Below, in pieces: positions 26,101 to 34,010 of a stretch of 64,000 bases of DNA. The stretch lies in the NCBI GenBank assembly GCA_027487845.1, contig JAIYCV010000014.1:1-64000 (forward strand), in the 5' to 3' direction. The first letter of the stretch is position 1; each line of letters begins with the position of its first letter. The translations under genes and the position numbers were made by a program. The notes below the pieces were generated by a model. It searched no databases. It was not told where the DNA came from and saw only the letters and a program-made list of their open reading frames with translations. This stretch comes from Flammeovirgaceae bacterium. GTDB taxonomy: Bacteria > Bacteroidota > Bacteroidia > Cytophagales > Cyclobacteriaceae.

Positions 26101-26428
26101 TATTTACAAAGTGCAAGTGAAAGTAGATGATTGTGTAAGTGAATTCTCCACCGATCAAACAATTATTGTTACTGGCGATATTGGCTCAGCTCATCATTCA
26201 GTCAGTGCCTTCCCAAATCCTGTAAAGGACATTTTAACAGTTGTATTTGAAAGCGAATCTGGTAAAAAAGATGTTTCTATTACCGAGTTGACTGGCAAAC
26301 AGATGTTGAGACAAGAAGTGAGTGGTAAAGAAGCCTCCTTCAACGTGCAAAGCTTTTCTCAAGGAATTTACTTGATTCGTGTATTAAGTGACAAAGGAAC
26401 TTCGATAATACGTTTTGAAAAACAATAA
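20159..26428 (+). CDS. T9SS-secreted protein with lamin-tail domain and two choice-of-anchor-I domains
   Basis: A 2089-residue secreted protein. Signal peptide at 1-18 (ending SFAQ). An N-terminal domain to about 230, a short Ig-like part, then a lamin-tail domain (336-482, LIITEIMYNALN... EFIEIYNNS), a Calx-beta-like repeat (503-614), choice-of-anchor-I domain 1 (about 623-1123), a second Calx-beta-like repeat (1128-1240), choice-of-anchor-I domain 2 (about 1249-1757), an Fn3 domain, one MBG-like repeat and a Por sorting domain. Each anchor-I copy holds NRSDNKGPEPEGV and GDTDGDGDFDE, a calcium-loop-like motif. This beta-propeller family is often annotated alkaline-phosphatase-like. It follows the nuclease-like gene by 85 bases and shares its C-terminal modules, suggesting joint work on external phosphate esters. 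Confidence 0.85.
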   Translation: MRKLLLMFLILVSGMSFAQLAPGSIAIVGFNADGNDNLAFVALTTINSGEVIYFEDNEWNGTAWVDTNEGVLSWTATSTVVAGTVVLIDNIGSGSIAANTGTAVDATALNLHGTNRGIGGSDETIYAYQGSFNTPTFLTAFASGGYSAANGVLTGTGLTEGTTAVNFVSTDDDVDIAAYNGSRSNQTSFSAYSTQINTPSNWITQDASGDQSIDATAPDVPFSTNLFTLVMTDTTPPTVTNVGLVSNTSIEVIFSESVTTATAENLSNYTINAFASITSAVYDNASKKVTLITSALNDGIGYTITVSGVKDVSSSENIMATTFTSTPLIFNNTTPSLIITEIMYNALNIPEADALEFIEIYNNSANVVKAGGLKIKDGNNFDFTLPETDIPANGFLLLAVDKAGAEAFYTGKTFLDIPGAGNVLGNGGELITLRNSLNALIDEVNYDDATPWPLDADEKGFSLELLDLSLDNNLGQNWGTPKTLVKPLNGVNIYATPGSFTTSPAPVTFATERTIANENSGSLSIPVNIAFAGTNAVSTQVTIVDGNAVAGVDYAFTNQTITFSANTTAAQNVAITILDDADPNRDKYLVLQLGTVTNGSLGSIRLHTIFIKDNDRTPINPSNALNLTYAGNYKVPEAGSSAEISAYDPTSKRLFVVNSLKNKMEILDLTTPSAITRVSTIDMAPFGAGVNSIATKNGIVAVAIENVGTANGAIAFFDINGAHLKSVEAGNLPDMVTFTPDGKSVLTANEAQPIFYTPTLSDPEGSITLVDLSSVTAPVDVANITQANVTQINFNAFDSQMASLKSQGVRIFGPGSTVSQDLEPEYIAVSADSKKAYVTLQENNAMAIVDLVAKQVTSVLPLGYKDHNLPENAFDASDVSGDVFLINWKVKGMYMPDAIAYFEVAGTPYVITANEGDAREYTGITDEVTVGSLNLDATAFPNAGALKLNSALGRLAVTNKLGDTDGDGDFDELYAFGARSFTIWNASTGARVFDSGAQFERITSEDPTWAPFFNANNSIGNPGKKNRSDNKGPEPEGVAVATIGSKQYAFVALERIGGVMTYDVTNPANPIFVGYDNNRSNPTVATDDFGSEGIIYISAADSPTGNPLVLLSNEVSGTVSVYSVAVNPTVALSASATNGSEALGSVITLTATAAAALTTSQTLNIEVKGTGVTTSDYTLSNATITIAAGATTGTATITMANDTELEGSEVANVSIKSSSPDISINIPRLDIFIFDNDFPAAPAASTTDIKLTFVSSFLNVGANPGNSAEISAYDPMSKRLYIANSLGKKLNIVDFSNPAAMTSVASIDVATYGGINSVAVRNGLVAVAIEAANLTDNGSVVFFDKDGVFLKQVTVGAMPDMITFSPNGNLVLTPNEGEPNDAYTIDPEGTVSIIDISGGIATLAQSNVTTVNFNSFDSQLASLRSQGLRVYGPNNPTLSKDVEPEYITFSADGTIAYVTLQEANAIAELNITTKTFTAIRPLGLKDHNLIKNGLDASDNGISFPAITNLPIKGMYQPDAIASYTVNNETYLITANEGDSRVYPRAGSSVGAEGSIYNEEVRVGSTAYVLDPAKFPNASLLKNNAILGRLQLTNKTGDTDGDGDFDEIHALGARSFSIWKSTATGLTQIFDSGDQFERITLADATYGSMFNASHDNNTAKNRSDNKGPEPEGVSIATINGKTYAFIALERIGGVMMYNVTDPANPIFVQWANSRSTTAVAGDRGSEGIFYISAKDSPTGVPLVVLSNEVSSTISVYSVGNQATAPSALTAVNSNTTISTTLTWTDNSSSETAFDIQRSTNETTGFVAIGSVLPNVVTYTDNTVVPGTIYYYRVRAEDDFGYSTSNTVSITTKQNQTITFTTPADKTVGDAAFALTATASSSLAVSFSSTSDKITISGSQATLVNAGRVTVTAAQAGNASFLPATALERDFCIKPAKPSVTLSNTNSETVTLTSSAATGNQWFLGANAIAGATNSTFSVTAPGIYKVQVKVDDCVSEFSTDQTIIVTGDIGSAHHSVSAFPNPVKDILTVVFESESGKKDVSITELTGKQMLRQEVSGKEASFNVQSFSQGIYLIRVLSDKGTSIIRFEKQ

Positions 26429-26447
26429 TAGTTAACAAATTTAATGT

Positions 26448-26885
26448 ATGAAATCATTTAAAATAATATCAAAATTGGCGTTAGTGGCAATGGCGTTTGG
26501 AGTCATTATTTCTGTGCAGGGATGCGAAGATGAAGTTCCGGAAACAGATCGAGTTAAGGGAATTCTAAAATCTTCCGCTTGGAAAGTTCAGTCGGTATCT
26601 GTTGATAACACAGACCAGACGACTGTGTATAAAGGATTGACGTTGAGCTTTACGGATGCCGGCTATACTTCCACTAATGGAGGTGTGGTTTGGCCAGCGT
26701 CTGGCACTTGGGTTTTTGCTGATGGAAATGCGAAAACTATTACACGAAGTGACAACTTAGCGGTAACGATTACCGAAGTTACCGACACTAAACTTGTATT
26801 GACGTTAACGTGGGCAACTACTACCCTCGGAGGGGGCAGGGTCGAGTCGGTGAAGGGAATCAATGTATTTACTTTCGCTAAATAA
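26448..26885 (+). CDS. Small lipoprotein, lipocalin-like
   Basis: A 145-residue lipoprotein with a lipobox ending VQGC at Cys26. The mature part (WKVQSVSVDNTDQTTVYKGL, then beta-strand-like TGTWVFADGN-type sequence) resembles the short lipocalin-like proteins common in Bacteroidota. It begins 19 bases after the giant gene and is followed by the terminator, so it is the last gene of the secretion operon. Function unknown. Confidence 0.7.
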   Translation: MKSFKIISKLALVAMAFGVIISVQGCEDEVPETDRVKGILKSSAWKVQSVSVDNTDQTTVYKGLTLSFTDAGYTSTNGGVVWPASGTWVFADGNAKTITRSDNLAVTITEVTDTKLVLTLTWATTTLGGGRVESVKGINVFTFAK

Positions 26886-26908
26886 ATCCGTAATCAATTA
26901 ACTTAAAT

Positions 26909-26939
26909 CCCTGTTGGCTTAGACTAACAGGGGTTTTTT
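26909..26939 (+). terminator. Rho-independent terminator of the T9SS cargo operon
   Basis: CCCTGTT (26909-26915) and AACAGGG (26926-26932) form a 7-bp stem with a 10-base loop, followed by GTTTTTT. It lies 24 bases after the lipoprotein stop. Confidence 0.85.
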
Positions 26940-27317
26940 GCCTCATTACTAAATTTCCTGCCACCTTCATAGTTTCTAACGAAGATGAAGCCTTTCCTCC
27001 TTTTAGTTATAAGGGTAAATATTGTTGAATTTTTGTTGGCGTTCGTCACCTTCAAGGTTGGTCATTGAAGGTGCAGTAAGCCAGTTGTGAGAAAGTTCGA
27101 TTAGAAAAGGAATCACTTCGTTCAAATCACTCCAAAGAAAACAGCTTTCCTGAATTCCACGGTTCACTTTTCGTAGTGTTGTTAGCTGCGAACCTTGACT
27201 ATCATAGTTGACAAGGTCACAAAAAATTATTTTCTAACCATCTGGGTTACTAAACCAAATAAATTTTTAAAGCTGAACAATTCATACAGATGGAATATTA
27301 TCGTTCATCAACGTATT
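26940..27317. other. Intergenic region after the cargo operon
   Basis: No coding frame recognised. A small hairpin CACCTTCA/TGAAGGTG lies at 27047-27073. It separates two convergent transcription units. Confidence 0.5.
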
Positions 27318-30300
27318 TTAAACATGCATTTCTTCAAGAATTTCAGTTGGCCGTTTGCCAAAGCGATTATAAAATTGCTTTGAAAAATAGGCAACGTCAC
27401 TAAAGCCTAGTTTCAGAACAAGTTCCGTTACTTTTGTTACTTCCTTTTCAATAAGCATTGAATAGGCTTTTTTGAGTTTTACTTCTTTGATTAATTGGCC
27501 TGGAGACATACCTGTTAGCTGGCCACAAATGCGGTGTAATTTGCGATCGCTCACGGCTAAATGGCGGGCAAGGGTTTCAATGCTCAGTGTGGGGTCGCCA
27601 ATATGTTCGCTCACATAAGCTTCTACATTCTTAAGGAATATCTCTTCTTCACTTAGTTTGTTTTCTATAGAAGTTGGTTCTTCGAAGGCAGGGGTGCTAC
27701 GCCATTGGCTACGAAGTTTAACGTTTGATAAAAGATTAAGTACCCTAATCTTCAGTTCTAATGGATTAAATGGTTTTATTAAGTAATCGTCAATACCGAG
27801 GCTCATCCCGTAAAGTTTGTCTTCGGGCGTTCCGCGTGCGGTAAGAATAATGACTGGAATGTATTTTAGATTAGTTGATCCTTTAACATTTTGCAGAAAT
27901 TCATACCCATCCATTACGGGCATCATTAAATCTGTTATGATTACGTCAGGTATGTTGTGGCTAAGCCATTCGAGCGCCTCCTTACCATCACTTGTGCAAA
28001 ATAGCTTTGCATCATTACCGAAAATATCAACAATATACTTTTGCATTTCACTGTTATCTTCTACCAAAAGAATGGAAGGAGGCTTTTCTAACGCTTCAAA
28101 TGAAACGGTGAGTTGATTATCAGGTATAAAATCAAAAATACTTGATTCTAGTTCGTTGAATGCTTTTGTTACAATAGGTAGGGCCACCGTGAATTTAGTG
28201 CCAGTTGCGGGAGAGCTTGACAAAGAGACTGTACCTCCATGTAGTTCAGTGTATTCCTTTACCAACGCCAGACCGATGCCAAGTCCGCCATTATCGTTCT
28301 TTTCTAAACTCCACTGATAGAAACGATCAAAAACGAAGGGCTGGGATGTTGGTGAAATGCCTATGCCCGTATCAATAACGGAAATTGAAATTAAATTTTG
28401 TTGCAAATGGTTTTCGCAAAGCACTCGTATAATACCCCCAGGCACGTTAAATTTAATTGCGTTATCCAACAAATTGCTGATAATTTTTTCAAATTTATCT
28501 TCGTCTAAACTAACAATCACTCCCTCCAGAGCAGTTGCGTTAAATTCTAAAGTGAGAAGCTTTTTTTCGATTAAAGCATCGAAAGAATAAACAATACGGG
28601 TTAAGATCGGGGCAATTTCTTGATCTAGTAATGTAATTGACTGCTCCGTTGTTTGTTCTTTTCTTGCTAATTCAAAAATTTCATCTACCATCCCCTTAAG
28701 TCTTCTGCTATTGCGCAAGGCTATTTCCAGCTTATTATCTGAACTATAAAAAGGGTTAGTTTTAATTTGTTCTAAGTTCCCGTTGATAAGTGTAATGGGT
28801 GTTCGCAGTTCATGTGAAATATTGCCAAAAAGAATAACCTTTTGATCGGCTACTTTTTGTATCTCTTCTGCCTGTCCTGTAATAAGATCATTAGCCCGCG
28901 TAAGTGCAAGATTTTTTTTTCGTGCCATAAACAAGAACAGACCAAGTAAACAAAAAAATATAGCAAGGACAATTAGCCCTGTGACCAGAACCAACTGCTT
29001 TTGTTGTGCTAATTTTTCATTGGCTTCTAGAATTTTTAGTTCATCGTCTTTTTTGGCAAGCTCGTACTCCTTCTCTAAAGAGTTCATTTTACTTCTGCTA
29101 TCACTTTTGTAAATGCTATCATAAGCAAAAAAGTGCTGAGTACTGTAATAATAAGCGTTTTTATAATCTTTTATACTGGCGTAAATTTTACTTAAGACTT
29201 CTAAAGTATATGGCCCTTGTTGCCAATGCTTACTTCTATTAATGAGTTCTAATGATTTTAATCCGTACAGCTCGGCCTCTTTTAAATTGCCTTGCTTCAA
29301 CAACGCCTCAGCCAGACAAGTATGAAGGTCTGCATAGAGATAACTATTGCTTAAACTTTTGCCAGCTTCGATTGCTTTTTTCAAAACAGTCATAGCTTCA
29401 TCCAATCTTTCTAAATTCAATAAGCAACTACCCTTGGAAGCTTCCAAAAATAGTTTTCGTTCGAGCAATCGCCCAATATTTTTGTTATTTTCAAGAAATG
29501 TTTCAGCCAACTTAATTACTGCTAAAGAGGAATCATAAAATTTTTTGGCATGAAACAAACTGATTATTCCTGTCATTGCATCGGCTTGTATATCAGTCTC
29601 TTTCAATTTTTTACTTAGTGCCAATGATTTTTTCAAGAAAAATAGAGACTTATCGTACATCCCGTCCTCACCGTAAACTTGCCCTAAATAGAAATAAGTC
29701 TCAGCTAAAATGCCATTTTGCTTTTTTTCTTGCGTCATTTGATCGATTTCAAAAAACGTTTTTAATGCCTTTACTCTTAAGCCAAAGAGAATATAGGTAT
29801 CCTTTCCGATTGCTAATAGACTCTTTTGTTTGGACTCGTAATCGTTTGCAAAATGCCGCGCTCTTTGGTGATAATAAACTGTGCTATCATTGTTTAAACT
29901 TGCGACCCAGTATGCATCACCAAGATTCATATAAAGAGAAAAAATTCTGGCGTTCGTGTTTAGAGTGTCATTTTTAATGCCTTTTGCTTGCCACAAAAAC
30001 GTTAAACCGATGCTAGTTTCTCCTTCTTTACAAAGGAAAAGACCTTGAGCGACCAAGAAGTCGAACAAACTAACTTCTTTTTTAATTTTCTTAAAATACT
30101 CAATTGCCTGTTTTGAAAACAAAAGAGATGAATCCTTACTAATTGGAAAAGTAGTTCTTGCCAATGTGGCTAAGGTATTGGCTTTACCAACACCGTTGAC
30201 ATTTGGCAATATGGCCAATAAGCTGTCAATTTTTCTGATATTACTAGTTGAAAAATCGGGTTGAGCAACAAGCCCGCCAATGAAAATTATGGTTAGAATA

Positions 30301-30335
30301 AGAGATAAAGCGGCAGCTAAGAAGTAAAATTTCAT
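27318..30335 (-). CDS. Hybrid sensor kinase / response regulator with C-terminal AraC domain
   Basis: A 1005-residue one-protein two-component system. Signal peptide, then tetratricopeptide-like helices to about residue 440 in the periplasm (for example ADLHTCLAEALLKQGNLKEA), one membrane helix near 450-475, a HisKA domain with His508 in NISHELRTPI, an ATPase domain (NLLDNAIKFN, GLGIGLALVKE), a receiver with Asp802 in IITDLMMPVMDG, and an AraC-type helix-turn-helix at the C-terminus (LSIETLARHLAVSDRKLHRI). Bacteroidota hybrid systems of this shape usually control nearby catabolic genes; here the nearest candidate is the convergent secretion operon, but direct evidence is lacking. Confidence 0.9.
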   Translation of the reverse strand: MKFYFLAAALSLILTIIFIGGLVAQPDFSTSNIRKIDSLLAILPNVNGVGKANTLATLARTTFPISKDSSLLFSKQAIEYFKKIKKEVSLFDFLVAQGLFLCKEGETSIGLTFLWQAKGIKNDTLNTNARIFSLYMNLGDAYWVASLNNDSTVYYHQRARHFANDYESKQKSLLAIGKDTYILFGLRVKALKTFFEIDQMTQEKKQNGILAETYFYLGQVYGEDGMYDKSLFFLKKSLALSKKLKETDIQADAMTGIISLFHAKKFYDSSLAVIKLAETFLENNKNIGRLLERKLFLEASKGSCLLNLERLDEAMTVLKKAIEAGKSLSNSYLYADLHTCLAEALLKQGNLKEAELYGLKSLELINRSKHWQQGPYTLEVLSKIYASIKDYKNAYYYSTQHFFAYDSIYKSDSRSKMNSLEKEYELAKKDDELKILEANEKLAQQKQLVLVTGLIVLAIFFCLLGLFLFMARKKNLALTRANDLITGQAEEIQKVADQKVILFGNISHELRTPITLINGNLEQIKTNPFYSSDNKLEIALRNSRRLKGMVDEIFELARKEQTTEQSITLLDQEIAPILTRIVYSFDALIEKKLLTLEFNATALEGVIVSLDEDKFEKIISNLLDNAIKFNVPGGIIRVLCENHLQQNLISISVIDTGIGISPTSQPFVFDRFYQWSLEKNDNGGLGIGLALVKEYTELHGGTVSLSSSPATGTKFTVALPIVTKAFNELESSIFDFIPDNQLTVSFEALEKPPSILLVEDNSEMQKYIVDIFGNDAKLFCTSDGKEALEWLSHNIPDVIITDLMMPVMDGYEFLQNVKGSTNLKYIPVIILTARGTPEDKLYGMSLGIDDYLIKPFNPLELKIRVLNLLSNVKLRSQWRSTPAFEEPTSIENKLSEEEIFLKNVEAYVSEHIGDPTLSIETLARHLAVSDRKLHRICGQLTGMSPGQLIKEVKLKKAYSMLIEKEVTKVTELVLKLGFSDVAYFSKQFYNRFGKRPTEILEEMHV

Positions 30336-30665
30336 AATTTCAATATTACGCTAAGCAAATTTATTAATCTGGATTTTCAGGCTAGTAAATCCTCGATTTG
30401 GCATTTTTTTCGCAGTTAAATGCAATAATTTCAGATTCATACAATCTTTGAACGCATGCGAATTATATACCTTGCTGCTTTAAGTTTAACTAAATTTTGA
30501 GTCTTGTTTAGCCAGATTCGGCAGGATGGTGTAAGGAAAGCGTCAATTTTAAAAGAATTGGTCTAACGCAACCTTATCTGGAACGAGAGTAAGTTCAATG
30601 GGCTGAAAATCATACGCTTAAGTTTTTAGAGTAAACACTCTACTTAATAATTTCTGAATAGTAAG
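30336..30665. other. Divergent intergenic region between two kinase genes
   Basis: About 330 bases with no recognised gene. On the minus strand TAAATTTG (30363-30356) sits 21 bases before the hybrid kinase ATG and fits a -7 element, but no matching -33 TTG was found at the right distance. Confidence 0.4.
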
Positions 30666-31403
30666 ATGATCCATCTAATAAGCAAAAAGATACAAATCAA
30701 CATGAACTCAATGGAGGAATTTTCAACAATGATTACCCATAACCTTAGAGCCCCGATCACCAGACTTTTAGGTTTGACATCACTACTTAAAGGCGTAAAC
30801 GATGATCAAACTAAAAGTTTCTTGATTGATTCAATAGAGAAGTCAGCCAAGGATTTTGACGCAATCATTAAAGACCTTCAGCTAATGTTACATGCAAAGA
30901 ACAATCATCAAATCGCTACTAGACCAACATCCGCAGTTAGCAAAAAAATCAATCAGGTATTGTCATTTCTTGAAAATGAGATTAAAGAGTCCAACGCGTT
31001 GATATTAAACAATGTCTCATCAGATTTTAACGCGGGTATTTTTGACGCTTCGATCTTTAGTATTTTCTTAAATCTAATTAGTAATTCGTTAAAGTTTAAA
31101 TCAGAAAAAGCCCCTTTGATTATTATTGATTCCTACTGTTATGAGGAAGAGGTTGTTTTACTATACAAAGACAATGGATTGGGAATTGATCTATCGAAAT
31201 ATGGCCACCTGTTATTCCAACGCAATAGACGCTTTCACCCAAGTACTGAAGGTAGCGGGCTAGGGTTGTTTTTAGTGAAAAAACAAGTTGAAGAAATGGG
31301 CGGAACTATAGAAATCGACAGCAAAGTAGGAGAAGGTACTACATTTAAAATCAGGTTAAAAACTGTAAAAATGTATGATGGAGTTAACCCGAAAATTATC
31401 TAG
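30666..31403 (+). CDS. Small cytosolic histidine kinase without a sensor domain
   Basis: A 245-residue kinase made only of HisKA (TMITHNLRAPITRLLGLTSL, the His being the phospho-acceptor) and HATPase_c (NLISNSLKFKSEKAPL as the N box, DNGLGIDLSKYG as G1, GSGLGLFLVKKQVEEMGG as G2). No membrane segment, PAS or receiver domain precedes it, so input must come from a partner protein. An internal ATG at 30702 is an alternative start. No response regulator is adjacent. Confidence 0.8.
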   Translation: MIHLISKKIQINMNSMEEFSTMITHNLRAPITRLLGLTSLLKGVNDDQTKSFLIDSIEKSAKDFDAIIKDLQLMLHAKNNHQIATRPTSAVSKKINQVLSFLENEIKESNALILNNVSSDFNAGIFDASIFSIFLNLISNSLKFKSEKAPLIIIDSYCYEEEVVLLYKDNGLGIDLSKYGHLLFQRNRRFHPSTEGSGLGLFLVKKQVEEMGGTIEIDSKVGEGTTFKIRLKTVKMYDGVNPKII

Positions 31404-31450
31404 TCATCGCTGGGAAACCTTACGGTTAACTTTATACGCACATCCTTTTT

Positions 31451-32083
31451 GTGAAATTATTATACAAAACACTTCACTTCTTTTTCAATAGTAGGAAAAA
31501 AAAGGATTCGTATTCAGAATCGCATATAGTGGGGAGGTATGCTTCCAGTTATTGGCTGAATTTGATTGTTGCAGGAACTGAAAAGGCTCAATTTCTAGAG
31601 AGCGCTACAGAAATAGTATTTAGAAAAAGTCTTTTTTTTGGATCAGCCACAGAGAAGCTAATGTTTAGGGTAAGTACACCTTTCCGATTATACTTTCATC
31701 CTGCTGTAGATTTGCAAGTCTATCATTACAAGAGAAGGTATTTGGGAAGCCATGCTGTAAAATATGAATTGTTAATGTACAAGGGGAAGTTTTGTGCCGC
31801 TATATATTTTTTAGATAACAGTATCAATTTTACAGATGTTAAAAAGGCACTAAAATTAAAATATGTTGTCAACGGAGATAGCTCGAATACATTCGAAAAT
31901 ATTTGTTTTACCGATATAAATAACAATCAATTATTTTTTTTTAAAACAGAATTCAGTACACTTTTAGTTTATACAATCAGGGGCTTTTTTGAAAGTTTGG
32001 CCCAAGATCTAGACGAAAAAATGACGATGAAGAACAGGTTGTTGGAACAAAAAGTTTTGCTTGACATCATGCGAGATATATGA
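31451..32083 (+). CDS. Hypothetical protein
   Basis: A 210-residue protein starting at GTG 31451, 47 bases after the kinase stop and in the same direction. No recognised domain, signal peptide or membrane segment. It is rich in Phe, Tyr and Lys, with the C-terminal helix DLDEKMTMKNRLLEQKVLLD. Possible partner of the orphan kinase by position only. Confidence 0.5.
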   Translation: MKLLYKTLHFFFNSRKKKDSYSESHIVGRYASSYWLNLIVAGTEKAQFLESATEIVFRKSLFFGSATEKLMFRVSTPFRLYFHPAVDLQVYHYKRRYLGSHAVKYELLMYKGKFCAAIYFLDNSINFTDVKKALKLKYVVNGDSSNTFENICFTDINNNQLFFFKTEFSTLLVYTIRGFFESLAQDLDEKMTMKNRLLEQKVLLDIMRDI

Positions 32084-32123
32084 GTTTGACCCTGTCATTT
32101 GCCGAGCTGTTTATAAATTTGTT

Positions 32124-32978
32124 TCATAAGCCTGGGTGACGATCTATTCGAGCCATCTCCCACCCAATGATGCTTTTCTTTCGGATGGCATCCCATCGGT
32201 ATTCACCAAGGATTCCATCTTTCCGAATAACGCGATGGCAAGGTATTAAATACGCAATGTGGTTGGACCCCACTGCCGATCCTACCGCTTGCATTGCTTT
32301 GGGACTCTGAATTTTTTCAGCAATTCGTTGATACGTGGCCACGCTGCCTAGTGGTAGTTTTAACAGTGCTTCCCATACTTTAATTTGAAAGTTTGTCCCC
32401 TTTACAAAAAGATGCAGTTTTTTATTGATTGCATCGTCATTAAAAATGTTTTTCACGATTTCAGAAGTTAGTTCTTCATTTTCATGGAAGAGGGAATTGT
32501 GCCAATGTTCTTTCATTTGTTCGAGATGAACTCGCGGGTCTTCGTCCGTTGAGACAAACGAAAGCCAGCAAATTCCGCGATCGGTCGTCCCAATCAAACA
32601 CTGTCCGAATGTTGTTTCATGAAAACCATATTCTATTTTAATGCCGCTGCCCCTAAGTTTGTATTCTTGCGGTGTTACCGCCTCTAGCGTAGTAAATAAA
32701 TCGTACACCCTTGATTGGCTCGAAAGCCCAGCCGCTTCAGCAGCCTCCACAATGTTCTTTGACTCCGTCAATTTCTTTTTTAAGAAATCAACCGTTAGGA
32801 ATTGTAGAAATCGCTTTGGGCTGATGCCGGCCCATTCTGTAAAAATCCGCTGAAAATGGAAGGGACTAAGGTGTACTTTTTCTGCTACTTCATCTAGCTC
32901 AGGTTGGTGCTGAAAATTCTTTTCCAGAAACAGAATGGCCTGCTCTATGCGCTGATAATTGATGATCTCGTTTTCCAT
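32124..32978 (-). CDS. AraC-type regulator fused to methylated-DNA-protein cysteine methyltransferase (Ada-like without zinc domain)
   Basis: A 284-residue bifunctional protein. Residues 1-105: AraC helix-turn-helix (LDEVAEKVHLSPFHFQRIF, then ISPKRFLQFLTVDFLKKKL). Residues 110-284: the MGMT ribonuclease-like part and the DNA-binding methyltransferase, with the active Cys247 in LIPCHRVIRKDG that accepts the alkyl group from O6-methylguanine. The N-terminal Cys4 zinc domain of E. coli Ada, which senses methyl phosphotriesters, is missing; a separate small protein at 34000-34251 resembles it. The ATG at 32978 was preferred over 32990. Confidence 0.9.
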   Translation of the reverse strand: MENEIINYQRIEQAILFLEKNFQHQPELDEVAEKVHLSPFHFQRIFTEWAGISPKRFLQFLTVDFLKKKLTESKNIVEAAEAAGLSSQSRVYDLFTTLEAVTPQEYKLRGSGIKIEYGFHETTFGQCLIGTTDRGICWLSFVSTDEDPRVHLEQMKEHWHNSLFHENEELTSEIVKNIFNDDAINKKLHLFVKGTNFQIKVWEALLKLPLGSVATYQRIAEKIQSPKAMQAVGSAVGSNHIAYLIPCHRVIRKDGILGEYRWDAIRKKSIIGWEMARIDRHPGL

Positions 32979-33051
32979 AGATACTATCATAAAGTTATTG
33001 TTTTTGATGATTCAAAATTGCTACCGCTCATCAAACTCTTCAACCTGTTTC

Positions 33052-33083
33052 TTGCGGATCTACACCTCGTTGCATTATATTTG
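33052..33083 (+). promoter_or_regulatory. Promoter of the MBL-fold hydrolase
   Basis: TTG at 33052-33054 and TATATTTG at 33076-33083 are spaced by 21 bases, a good match to the Bacteroidota consensus. Transcription would start near 33090, shortly before the ATG pair at 33099/33105. Confidence 0.5.
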
Positions 33084-33104
33084 ACTAAGTCCTAATTAAT
33101 GCTC

Positions 33105-34010
33105 ATGAAAACAAGACTGCTCTTTATCTCCTTTACGTTGACAATAGCATCTGCGAAAGCCCAAAACTTTGATACTGTTAAAATTAGCTCCGTCAGAGTT
33201 ACTGAAAGTATTTATATGTTAAAAGGCTCTGGTGGGAATATTGGGGTTTTGATCGGAGAAGAGGGAGTACTTATGGTGGACGATCAATACGCACCACTGT
33301 CCAATAAAATTAATGGCGCTATAAAAACGCTATCTCCTGGCGAAATCAGATTTCTAATAAATACGCATTTGCATGGCGATCATTCAGGGGGTAATGAAAA
33401 TTTTAAGAAAATAGGAGCCACCATTGTTGCCCATGATCAAGTGCTTGAGCGAATGAGCAAGGAACAAGTCAATAAAGTCTTTAACCGAACCACTCCGCCA
33501 AGAGATCCTGAAGCGCTTCCTGTTATTACCTTTTCTGACAAGCTCAATTTTCATTTGAACAATGAAGACATCGAGTTGATTCATCTAGATAAAGGGCACA
33601 CAGATGGTGATGTGATCGTCCATTTTAAGAAAGCGAATGTTTATCATACAGGCGATGCCTTTGTGCGTTATGGTTATCCGTTTATAGATGTTTCTTCGGG
33701 CGGGAGTTTTGTAGGGTTTCTTACTACACTGGATAAACTATTGGTAGCTGCGGACGATAACTCGAAAATAATTCCAGGCCACGGAGAATTGGCCACTAAG
33801 GCTGATGTAAAAGTATTGCGCGATAAGTTGTATGACATTAAAGATCAAGTGCTAGCAGCGTTGAAGAAAGGGAAGAAAGTGGAAGATATTCCTTCTTTAG
33901 GTATCACCGATAAGTATGATGCCGAGTTAGGGAAGGGATTTTTTAAAGGTAAGGATTTTGTGCTGATGGCAGCGGAGGAGTTAAAAGCTACGGTGCCGGT
34001 TAAAAAGTAA
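33105..34010 (+). CDS. Metallo-beta-lactamase-fold hydrolase, exported
   Basis: A 301-residue protein with a signal peptide (MKTRLLFISFTLTIASAKAQ). Zinc-binding motif THLHGDHSGGNE near residue 90, a further His in VYHTGDAF and the C-terminal IIPGHGELA fit the MBL superfamily, closest in layout to the B-type, quinoprotein-associated hydrolases. Substrate unknown; sequence alone does not show beta-lactamase activity. An ATG six bases upstream (33099) is possible. Its 3' end overlaps the convergent small gene by 11 bases. Confidence 0.85.
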   Translation: MKTRLLFISFTLTIASAKAQNFDTVKISSVRVTESIYMLKGSGGNIGVLIGEEGVLMVDDQYAPLSNKINGAIKTLSPGEIRFLINTHLHGDHSGGNENFKKIGATIVAHDQVLERMSKEQVNKVFNRTTPPRDPEALPVITFSDKLNFHLNNEDIELIHLDKGHTDGDVIVHFKKANVYHTGDAFVRYGYPFIDVSSGGSFVGFLTTLDKLLVAADDNSKIIPGHGELATKADVKVLRDKLYDIKDQVLAALKKGKKVEDIPSLGITDKYDAELGKGFFKGKDFVLMAAEELKATVPVKK

